Below, in pieces: positions 34,501-46,500 of a DNA stretch of 64,000 bases. The notes below the pieces were generated by a model. It made no database searches and was not told the origin of the DNA. It saw only the letters and a program-made list of their open reading frames with translations. How positions within the stretch are numbered: position 1 is the stretch's first letter; each line of letters starts with the position of its first letter. The DNA comes from Cloeon dipterum (lineage: Eukaryota > Arthropoda > Insecta > Ephemeroptera > Baetidae). The stretch lies in contig NC_088786.1 of NCBI RefSeq assembly GCF_949628265.1, positions 7,564,001 to 7,628,000 on the forward strand. Direction: 5' to 3'. The translations under genes and the position numbers were made by a program.

Positions 34501-37500
34501 AGACACGACATGTATAAAATACGGGGAAAAACTTCCTGGCACCACAGACGGGGGAAAACCCAAAGCACGGAAAGCTGTTTGCTCCTCGACACAGGGGCGA
34601 GACAGACAGACTTACTTTGAGTCCTCGACCACCCTGGCGCCCGGCAAGTGGCCGAGCTCTGAGGGCAATTTACCAGTCTGCGCGTAGATGCTGTTGGGCT
34701 TCTTCAGGGGCAGTGTGTTGGCCGGCGCGTGGTGCAGCGGCGGGCTGCCGCTTGGGGGGCTCTGCGACATGCCCAGCAGGTTGCCCTCGGACGCCGTGTT
34801 GGCCGTCGTGCTGCGCAGACTCACCCCAGAGTCCACCCGCATCGGAATGTTCTGACCGGCCATGAAGCCGGCGCTCTGGTGCACGTTGTGCAGACTCGCG
34901 CTCAACGGACCGTCGTAGTATGATTTTATCACAGCCTGCCCGAGAATTGGTAAACACTCAGTCAGTATCTTGGGTAAACACCCGAATATAATAATAAGCC
35001 TTTCATCGACTCAACCTACAAAATATTTGAAAACAGAAAAAAGAAACACGTTTTCCAAGATTGAGTACCAAAGGAATCCTGGGTTCGTTCCGCTCTGACA
35101 TGCATTTTCCCCGTCAAAAGTGCTCACTTTTGTGATCTTTGCATTGAAAACATTGAACTAGAGCGTCCATCAGGAATATTTTTTGGCCTCAGTGCATCTT
35201 TTCCTGAAAATGATTTCCCGGGTTCAGCCCACTCCAGGAAAAATGTTCTAATTTTTTTTCGGGAAAACCCGAAACGAGAAAGCAATTTCCAGGGAAATTC
35301 TGGCTCGCTTGTCATTCCATGCAAATGTCTCGATAAATTTAATTTGGAGTAAAAGGTGTCAAATTTTAGTTTTAAATTAAAATTGATTAATAATGAATTT
35401 TGTTTCCCTACCCTGGTTCAAGTTCCCCAAATTTACCATCAGAGCAGTTTCAGGCGAATTTGCAAATTTGGAGGTCGCTTGGACATTGGACGGGATTTTT
35501 GGCCTTGATATTTTTACGTGCTATTTATATCTGCTTAATTAATAACAGTTACTTGTTAATAGATGATGATATTCTAGGTGTGAAGCTCGGGAATGGGAGC
35601 TTTCCCTATTTATTCGTTATCTCAAAAATCCCTGAAAAATGAGTTCTGTGTAACTCTTGAAAACGTAACCCATTCCCGAGCTTCAAACCTGGAATTTCTC
35701 TATCTATTAACAAGTATTTAAAGCAAATATAAGTGTCACCGTGTCACCTAAATATCCCGTCCAATTGACCTCCAAAATCTGGAACTGCTCATCGGGATTC
35801 CTGTCTCGAAAAAAGAAACACCCGATCCCGGTCCAATTCTCGTATAACCTTTTATGCTTCTGCTCGGGATCCGAATTTTCCCGGCCTGATGATCGGCTTT
35901 CAAAATATCCGAAGAATATTTCACTACCAAAAAATTGAATTTTCGCCCTTTCCACCGAGAATGGCAATATTTGCCAGAAAATCAACCAATATTCAATAGT
36001 CTAAATTTGAAATAAATTAAATTTTCCCTTTCTTTTTGTCTTTGTCATAATTTTAATCTTACCAGCTTTGAGAGTATTTTTAATTTAATAATGAAAATAA
36101 AAAGGTGATAATTACATGGGTTACTGGAGGAGGGGCAGACTTGTTGGAGGTGCGTTGCAGGTACTGCGTGGAATGTCTCGGTTTGGGTCCAGGGTACGAG
36201 TTTGTCATAAGATTGCCCTGGGGTTTTGCTTGGGGCAGAGGCGCCTGCGCCACCTCCGGGTCGGGTGTGGGGTTTTCGGGTTTCGTGCCGAAGAGCTGAA
36301 AAATAAAAACCTCGTCTCGTTTATGTACACGCGGAGAAATCGGGCAATTTCACCTGGTTGAAGTTTTCTATCATGATCTCAACAACCACGTTGCAGAACT
36401 TGATGTCCATGATGGCGGCGACGGTTTCCTCCTCTGGACGCAAAAGGGTCGGGCCGAAGCACACGCTCACGTTGCTCACAGTCATTAGATTTTTGTCAGA
36501 GTGTGACGTAACACTGCCAATTCACTTGGTTAGTTTGTGGGGCGATGTGGGCTGACTCGGTACTTACTTTAATAAATGTCTAATTAGAAGCTTCAGCATG
36601 TTGAAATTGGCTTCCGGTAACCTATGCACTAAATTATGGACATCGTTTATTCGTTGCGTCCTTGTCTCTTGCTCTGGAAAAAAATTTAATCAGAGAAATC
36701 GAGATAAGTAACTATTTTTATTATAAATTAAACGTTTGAAGTAGTTAGTTGCTGGGAAAAATATAATTTCAGATCGATTTCAGATTGGAGTTCAAGTTTT
36801 TCAGGATTGCAGTCCAGATTTTATAATTTGAGGCAAAAAAATGTATCAAATAATTTTATTTTACGTAAAATAACATAATTTAGTTTAAAAAATAGTAGAG
36901 TTTATAGATAATTAATTTGATGTAACTCATTATTACAACGAATCGACTTAAGTTTTCTTGCAGCATTTTTTTTATGGAAAAAGGTTTTTAAAATAAATTG
37001 GTGAAAAATTCCCAACTTTTGGGAATTATTTCTTATTTGTATGGAACGCCTTTTTTAATTCTTAGTCGGTCAAGGTAACATTTCACAACCTCCCGCACAA
37101 AAGGGTAAAATTTTAGGACAGTTTAAGAGCATTTTTATTTTCAAAAACTTCATAAAAATTGAAAATCAATTGATATTCAATTTTTTTAATTGCCTAGATA
37201 TATTAATGAGTTATTTGCAATTTTCCCAGACGCAATGGGAAATTCAGAGATAAAATAATAACACATCTATTGATAAGTCTCATCAAGTAAATATCATCCT
37301 GACTAGATAAACATTATAATTTGAATTAATTTCCTCCATTAAATCCCCTAAGGATTTTAACTTTTGCAGCTTATCAAAAACTCACTAACTCCACCAAATA
37401 AAATTCTTCCCGAAAAGATCTTTTATTAATTTGTTGTATAAACCACAATATTAATTATTTTGCCAAAAACTTCATTGTCGAATTTAACACTTAAGTCAGG

Positions 37501-40500
37501 AATATCAAAACCCATCTAATTTTATCAGTCACTTTCTTAATAAAAAAATCTAAACTCTTAATTATCAATTTTTGCTTCATTTTTCTTTTACCTTTATCAT
37601 GTATATTATTTTTACTGTATAAAAATAGTAATTTAAAAAATAGTTCTCACTTGCTGCCGCTATGTAGGCAAAGTGGTGCCGAAAGGTCATGAGCGGTTCC
37701 GGCAGGCTGCGCAGGTAGTTTTTGAGCGCGCTGGTGATGGTCTTGCTCTCCCACTCAAGGCTGTCGTCCAGATTGAGCTTGTCCACTTTCCGCCGGTCCA
37801 GCCCCATCTGCAGCAGTTTGGTCACCTTCGAGTTGACCCCTACCACGCGGTACAGGCCTTGCTCCTCGAGGCCTGTGAAAAAGAAATAGGAAAGTCTTAC
37901 TAGTGCTGTGCGCACATGTGTGCCGTGTATATTTACCTCTGGCCTCAAGGGCTTCTATGCACTTTGAGACGAACGCGAAGCCTACCTCGTCAAGGGCGCG
38001 GTCTTCGCTCTTCGTCACTTTTCCTGGAGTTGTGTACTCCTGCAATGTGAACTTAAATCAATTAATGGTACCAAATCCCTTCATGATTTTTTATTTATGT
38101 GAAATAAATTTGTTTTGTTGGGGTAGCCAATTTTAAATTTATTTCATACAGATTATATCCCCCACACATATTTTATAAAAACAATTTTAAAATGGTTTGA
38201 ATGTTTTAAATGAAATACGTTTTTGATGTTGTAAATTTCACAAATTTTGCCATTCTTGAATAAAAACAAATTTACTGCAAACTTCATTCAATTAAAATTA
38301 ACACATTCATAGATTGAAATATGGCGGTCATTATATAGGTTCTACTGGATCTACTTGATAACTTGTGAATTCAGTAATTTTTTGCTGAATTTTAGGACCA
38401 AATTGGTTTTAAATTTGGGTATTCTAGCTTACTGTTGTCCTCCCAAGGAAATTATTAGGATTCAACGTTTCATTTCTGGAGAAACCATAAAGTTCATTAT
38501 GTAGCCTTTCTTAATGTGAACCACGCACAATGGTGAAAATGTTTTGATTTGATGATTTTAGCCATTCTTGGAGATTATAGGAAACTGGACAGTATTTCAA
38601 AATTGATTTTAACATCGTCGCTGAAATTTGGTTTGTAGACACTTATTAAGTAGACAAATTTAATGGATTTTTAATGATAAATTTTAAATATTCTACGAAA
38701 GAAAAAATTTTAACAAAACAGTCAAATAAAAAACTTACAGGTTCTTTTCCTCCCATAACATCCATCCACTTTTTTCTATCTTCTTCAGACAAGGCTTGCA
38801 AAGTGTAAATGACCCCTGGCCTGTGAAATTCAAAATAAAAAATCCATCCACACACGAGGATATTCAAATTTTACTTGTCCCCAGAGGTTATGTCGAAGCA
38901 GAAGCGTTTATCTATGGAGTCAGATATGCGCCTTACACAAGACGCTAATTTGAAAGTCTCTGTTGGATTCTGCAAAACAAACAAAAATTAGCAACAGATT
39001 AATTTTCTTTGAAATCATACGTACAAATTTTCCGGTAATTTGATTGTACGGAATTAATGTGACCTCATTAGTGTCCTTCTTGTACATACAGTACTGTTTG
39101 GACCAGGCTGTTGTTCCGAAGGCCTCTGAAATGGCAATGAAATGTTTAGTCTCGAGCAGAGCGGCACACAGTGTCAGAAAAAAATTAAATGAAATCAAAC
39201 TTACTCTTTTCCATTAAATAAAGATACCCTTGTCGGGTATACATTTTATTGGAAATTCCTAAATCAACCGGATTCTGCAAAACGAGAAAATAACAAAGGA
39301 AAAGTGAGAGAAGGTAAATAATGAAGGTGTCGCCGTCATGGCAAGAGACAAACGAACGAAACAGGTGACATGGCGCACACAAAACATGTTCAAGTGGCGC
39401 AACACATCAAAAAGAATCTCACCGCGTTCCTCAGCTCGAGCATCTTCTTCATCAGCGAGTCGGTTTGGTCCCTCGTCGCGTCAAAATTGGTTCTCGTCTG
39501 CAAATTATGCGCACACTTCAGCACTCACGCACTAACTAAACGCAGCAGCACCCTACACACGTACCTTTTGTATTCTGAATTGCAGATCTAACATGTACGG
39601 CTTGAAGTCGTGATGGGTGTCATGTCCTTGGTGGTAAAATGTCAGCCATCCATACATGAAACTCAGCAGCTGGACAGCACAAAAATGGTATCTTAGGAAT
39701 TTTAATATTCTTTATACGCTATGGCACTAAAGACTCAAAATAAGAAAAGATATGAGAATGAAAACCACATAAATTTTACTTAAAAAGAAGACTAGTTGAA
39801 GAAAGTGGTAAAAATTTCTCGTTTCATTAAAATAATTCAATCAGGCAAAAACAATTTTTTTAAATTAAAATATTCTTTTTTTAAATTAAATTAAGCAGTC
39901 AACGAATCAAGTGCCTGCGAGAAATACTTATTTTCTCTCTCAATTATAAGTGCAGATGACGAGCATAATATTACTCAAAGGCAAAGGGGAAATGAATAAA
40001 ACATGAGAAGCCGCATGACGTTATGACGTACCGGCTCTACAAACTCGAACTTCTTCCGTTCCTGCACTTGCTGTAGGAGACAAACGTACTGCAAACTGGC
40101 TTGGCAAAAATGCCTCTGTTCCATTTCAAGAGTCGCATCAGCCTGCAAACATAACAACACGGAATAAGAAAACACGGAGGACGCTAATTTTAATTTATAT
40201 TCTTGTATTTTAGGTTCTGCATAGCGAACTCAATTCTGACACTTCATGCTTGACATAATTGAAATAAATAGTTATTTGTACAGAGTAAAAAAACTTAGGA
40301 GCTAAAAATTTAAATGTCAGTCAAAATATTTTTTGTAAAAAATAAATTTAAAGAGGCCTGCTTAAGATTTTTAAGTGGATCATTTCGTTCGTTTTTAACA
40401 ATGTTCTATTAATAAAAGGTCGTAGTTTAGTTCCTAATTTTTACTGTAAATTTCTTGAATAACATACAAGGCAAGTGAAAAGTCATAACTCTAATAGTTA

Positions 40501-43500
40501 TTAGTTTTTGTCTAATTTTTGAAAATTCGCAAAAAATTCCACAGAGTAACTGAATATTGATAAAAAGAAGCAGCGGAGAATACTAATAAAAATTAACATA
40601 ATTAAAATTACTGTTTTCAAAAATAAATGTATCATGAAAACGTAGCTGGTGGCAAAATCTAGAAGTAAACCGAAAATGTAATCCTTGTAATTAGAACAAA
40701 GAGGAGTACAAAATAGTTTAAAATTGACAAGATTTCCACTCCCTGATTCTTATTATTCCACAAGCTGCTGAAAAAATGTGGTTTATTTCTGGAAATCACC
40801 ACTGGACAAAGTAATTTTGTTAATTGTCCGCCCTTTTGCCAAACAAAGTCCCTTCATTAAAAGTCATTAAGAAATTCCATGTCATACAGTGGGATTTACA
40901 AGAAAAACAATGACTAAATTAATATGAAAAGCAACAACAATGAATGCACTGGAAATTCTATGCTGGCGGGGAAATCCCTCTGATGGCGTGCGTGCCCTTA
41001 AGGCCCTACGCGTAAATGTCAACATTTTGCGCGTCTCGGCCGTCGTTGCCCGGGGCTGCGACGGACGCGAGAAAAACAATCAACCGAGGAAGGTCGCGTC
41101 CCGAGAGCTAACAGGGAAATAACAAGTAAGGAAAGGTGTGCGCGCGCTCGGCCAAGACGCGGCTAAGACGCTCCGCGGGACGCGAGAGCATATCAACAAT
41201 GCGCGAAAGTGCCACCTGCCGCGGGGTGCGACGGCCAGCCACTCCTGGGGCTCGTCTGCAGGCCCCCGGGGACGGCTGTGTGCTCACCGCGTGGGGCGAC
41301 GCAGCCCCTCGGCGCCCGGATCCGCAGCAGTCGCGTCGGCCGCGCAATCAGGACGTCCAGGTCTTCCCCAAGGGCGGATCAGGAGGACATTTTGCTTCAC
41401 GTGCAGGTGGATCAATATTGCGTCGTGACGTCACCACCCCTGCCCTCCTCCCCGCCGCCGCCCCCGCAACCCGGCGAGCCCCTCAGTTCATTCATCGCGA
41501 CGCCGCGCGCACGTTTGCATATTTATATTCAATGTGTATGTGTGTGTGCGAGAGGGCAAGTGCGTGTCGAGTGGGGAGGGGGAGGGCGCGAGAAGGGTGT
41601 GCACCCCGTATGACTGCTTGTTTTGACTCTCGCTTGACGACAGCTTGGGTGTTAAAACAAATATGTATGACATCACTCCCTGTGTAATTAATTGCGACTA
41701 AAAAAATTTGCAAAATCAGTGGTTTCTCTTAAATTTACGGTGAAAATAATTATGGAAAATCAACTGACTTAAAGATTCAAAATTTCATAAAAAGAAATAT
41801 TTTCTGTCAAAAGAACCTCTCGTCTGGAAAAACGATTAACAGTAGAATTTTTAGGCAAAAATTTAAGTCTTGAAATGATTGCAAGTATCGTTTTTGAAAA
41901 CGATAAATCTTTTCACGATATGAATAGTTTAAAAATTAAATTGTAATTAATAGATTTTCTGGTCTCTTAAAAAGCAAAGGGTGTTTTTCATTTCTGCCTT
42001 GTCTTGATCATGAAGAAACTACGAATTTTCCTGTTAATGAAAAAGATCGTCCTTCTTGCCCTCTCCTGTTTTGGTATAAAAATTTCTAGAGTGAATGATT
42101 AAAGTTTAGTTTGTCTGTGGGTTCTTGGTAGGATAATTATCAATTTTCCTAAATGTTTTGTATTCTCCTTAAATATAAATAAATTAATATAAAAGTTCAC
42201 TTGCCTTGCAAAGCACAAGCCAAACTTAGTTTTTTTACGCAAAAACGTGGGGGAAATTCCCTAGTTATCAAGGTTTTGCGGCACAAAATAATGCTGTCCT
42301 CACCGCACGTCCTGTAAAAATTTTTATGTCCTGTCTGGATTACGGAAGAAATCAGGATCTGTGGTAAAATACTCTTTAGCACAGGCAAAATTAGACCACA
42401 AACAGGTTAGATTTAAGTTTCTATTTTTGAAGCTCCATTTATCTCTCAAACTGACGAAACCGCAAATATCAAGCACAAATTTTAATGAATCTATGAGTTC
42501 GCAAGATGTGATTTCAACAAACCTCTTGAAGCACAGTGTCCTGTTTCTTGGTCGACAAGTTCAAGTACCGCTCCTGACTCTGGCAGAACTTCAACGAGTG
42601 CTTCTCAAACTTTTTCCTGCCCTCCTGTAAAAAGCAATGCCAGGCATGAACGGACACATCGCAAGACAAAAAACGAGCGCCGACTTACTTTGACGCCGCC
42701 TATGTGCTCCTTGCGAAATTTCTCCAGCGGCTGGATGATTTGAGCGTAACTCGTCTCCAACTGAAACAGAATATATATGATATGCCGCATTATAATTTGC
42801 TCAATTGGAATCGGCGCTGCTTTTTGTGTTTGCCGAGCGAGCAAAACCAGCCAGCGTCACTTTTCCCACGCTCTCCTATACGGAGCAGCAGCAGTTATCA
42901 TTATGTTGTGTGTGCGTGCACCTCGATGCTATAAAAAGGTAACGCGGTGGTTCACAACACGTGTGAGAATTGAAAAGACGAAAAGAAGGCTTGGGTTGTC
43001 ATTGTATAGGGGAATTGCTCTATTTGCGACAGTCATCAAAACGAAAATTACAATGATGTGAGGTTTATCAATCCCATAATTTATATTTCGTTCAAAATGC
43101 AATTTTAGTTTTAAATAGAAAAACCCTACTCCACGTACTTATTGGTACTAGCTTTTTGGCTGTTTGTTTATACCATTTAATTATTAACCAGTGTTCTGGT
43201 AACCATCATTTTGGTTTTGAAGCACAAAAGTATTGCCGTAACCGATTAATTTTGGCTTGTTGTAACAACGCTACGAAAACAAAAATATTTATTTGATTTA
43301 TTCATTTTTCATGTGTAACACTATTTAAAAACATTTATTTTTATTATGCGGAGTAAAAAAATACTTTTTTATTTTGTAAGAAACCTCATAGGCAGGACTG
43401 TGAATTTAAGACGGGAATGAATTTTGAGAGTGAATTTTACCCTTTTTTCATGGACCTTAATTTGATATTTTAAATTAGCTTCTTGCAATTCCATCAAAAC

Positions 43501-46500
43501 GAAAAAGATTTTTTCCATTTTGCTAAATTATGTGAATTTTTTTAAAATGCTAAAAAAGAAGAGCCAAAAAATGGAAATGTAAACTGCATAAAAAAATATT
43601 GTAACCAAAACGATGATAGTGTTTATTTTGATTGTGACAGTTTATCAGGTTTATAAAAATTGCAACTAAATCTTCTTTGACAGTCATGTTGAAAAAACTG
43701 CTAAAAATGTAGCCATGGGAAATATTTTCCAAGCACAAAGCGAAAAATATGATATTTTCCTAGTTTTCAGCCAATTTAGATGGTCTTAGACTGTTTGAAT
43801 ACGTCCTTGATAAGTTTATAGACGATTTTGGCAGATATAAACTGTTTTAGACGGTTTAAAGGTGGTTTAAATGACTTAAAATTGCATGATTCGTGCTCTT
43901 ATTGATCATCTCACAACGATTGAAAGATCAGGAAAAAATCAGTCTAAATTTCGCAGCCCTAATCATAACTGTTCTAAATCCAAATTTTAAAATCTCCTTA
44001 AAAACGCTCAAATCCACGGGCAAAGTATAAATTTAAGGTTAAACTCTCTGTAATCACCCAGGAATTGATGCTATGTATTTTTCTGTCAAAAGGAATGTAT
44101 TTTTTTTAAAAAAAAGCAGCAGACGATCAAGAGTCGGAGGAAATTCCTTTCTTTCTCTCCCTAGTCATCACGATTTTAATTTTACAGATGCCACAGCAAG
44201 GGTAATTATTATGTAATTTTACGAGCATAGGCGCTGCTGGGGGGCGTAAATGCGTTGCTTCTTTTTTAAGTCCGATCAGCGGAACAAATTTCCACTCTGA
44301 CGCTCGAACTGCTGACTGAGTCAATAAAAAAAGGAGTCTAAGGAACGATATAAACAAAGCAAACCACCGAAAATAGACTAGTGAGAAACGAGAGGAATAA
44401 TAAACTCAATTTTGCTTTTTAGCATTTTACAAATGTCTCGGACATTTTAGCTGCAAGATTTATAGAATCGTTATTTTGAAAGGGGCGTCGGTCAATAAAA
44501 AAATGCAGCGACGCGCGTCTGCTTTTGCTCTGCTGATATTTTCGCCTGATATAAAACGAGAGGCGCATTCTCGTGTGCGTGAATCATTCGCGGCTCGACC
44601 AGACAGAGCGACACAAAGAAGCCAGACGAAAGGGCGAAAAAATCAGAGCTGCCCGCAGGTGCGAGTCTTGTTTGTTTGTCTACCGGCAGGCAATAAAGCT
44701 TCAGAAAAAAGACGCTCTCATTCCGCATCCTTTGCCAAAAGAGATAAATTCAGTGATTACTTTGAGTTGCATATTCTTACAACCCGTTTTTTCACTGCTG
44801 GTTGTACCTATTTACCTGTGAATTTCTAACAATTTTTATATCTTTCGTGGAAAAATTTTGAAATGTAAGCAATTGGTGTAAATATTAAAACAAAAATAAG
44901 GGATTTTAGCAGAAACTGCATTCTTTTTTTAAAATATACATTGCGAGTTCTTTGGCAACCTTTCAACTCCAATAATTTGTACCATTTTAAAATCTTAATT
45001 TTCAAAAATTTACATCAGTTCCTAGAAACATTTTGATTGGTATTTTCAGCGTTTATTTTATTTCGTTTTCTTTTAAATGTGCATTGAATCATCGCTCCTA
45101 GTCATCACTGTCACCGTTGAAATATTTTGTCAGTTTAAGAAACAATTTCTTCGTGAAAAAAATTGCGACAGACAGAATTTTGCTGTTCCCTTATCATAGA
45201 GAAGTGCTGAGAGTCAAACAAAGCAAACAACGCTAATTGCAAAACGTTCCACTAACAAAAAGGCTTCGGAATGCCAGACTTGTTTTTATTCCATTTCCTT
45301 CAGTTTAAACGATACTCTTTGTTAGATTAAATAAGGAGACAATTTTCCGCCTCGTCAATCTCAATTCAATTTTCACTTCGTCACTTATCCTCATTGGATA
45401 GAGGAATAAAAAACACGTGAATGCGAGTTCTATTTCGGCGGCTGGGCTCAATTTGGCAGGACAAATAAATGCGCTAGCTGGGCTGCTGGCGAACAAGGCG
45501 GCAGCAGCAGTTGATTAGTTTCGCTGTTGCCAGAGCACTCGAGGCGCGCCGATTAGCCGATAAGGGCCCATCTGCGCGCGGCCCCATTCATGCAGGCCAA
45601 CTTTCCTCCCTCGGTGCGCGCGGCCTAAACTTAGCCCCGCCGGTAGATAACCAGCTCCAGCTGCCTCCGACGCCCCCAACTAGAAAAATTGCTCTAATTT
45701 TCTAATTCCGCACCTGACAGAGAAAATTAACACGGGAATGTCACGAGGAAAAATGACTAATTTTGCATATTTTCATAATACGAAAAAATTATGCTTGATT
45801 ATTTTACAATCTAAATTTTTATTGGCTTAAAGAACACGTACGCCAATATATTTTTTGTTCAACTGAAGCAAAAAATATTTCTGATATTCTAGGTTTTTTC
45901 CGTGACTGGCCGTGCGTTTTAAAGTGATAATGTGAAATCATTTTAAATTAATTTGTATTGTTGACTTTAATTAGCAGTTAATCAACTTCTTGAAGCGAAT
46001 ATTTACCTCAGCAATGTGCACAAATTAAATTTGAACCAAGTAACGGTTAAGTAACCGATTTTGTCCTGGTCATCTGATGACATCACAAGTATTATGGCCA
46101 CTCTGTTTGTCAAGCACTTGACAATCCGACCGATACCAAAAATTCCAACTACACTTTGGCTGAACACATGAAATTGTATTTTTTTTTACAATCCATGTCC
46201 TCTTATTCCAAGAAAATGATCCATCACATTTTCTCCTGAGCAACGGGAATGAAAACAAAAGGCTCCGAATAGAACAATCATTTCGTTTCCGGAGCGAATT
46301 TTGCAAATTGTCAGCACGAGCCAAAGTTAGAGGGGAAACGGAGTGTGAAGCCAGGCTGGATGTGTCATCCATCAGAGGCAATTAACGTGGACTCACCATC
46401 TTGTTTCGCTCATCCTCGATCATCTCGATAAGGTTGCCGAATTTGCGCAGGGAATTGGAGATAACCACTTCGTCGTCCGTGAGCGAAGTGCCGATACAGT

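Larger units (their letters stand above)
40143..42522 (-). other. GRAF intron 4 with a GC-rich island
   Basis: AT-rich flanks surround a strongly GC-rich island at about 40960-41640. The island has a CRE palindrome and C/T-rich runs, typical of a promoter. A symmetric kappa-B-like site lies at 42251-42261. No coding exon is supported. Confidence 0.5.

Noticed and set aside
34617..34923. Plus-strand open frames over 34617-34923
   Set aside because: They are antisense shadows of the GRAF linker exon, which has splice sites, phase and protein-like sequence on the minus strand.
41136..41687. 183-codon plus-strand frame in the GRAF intron island
   Set aside because: It has no ATG start at its beginning, is Arg/Pro/Ala-rich and matches no family. 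It is better explained by island composition.
44476..44829. 117-codon plus-strand frame in GRAF intron 2
   Set aside because: It is Arg/Ser-rich and lies in a GC-richer patch. It does not fit GRAF phase or strand and has no family signature.
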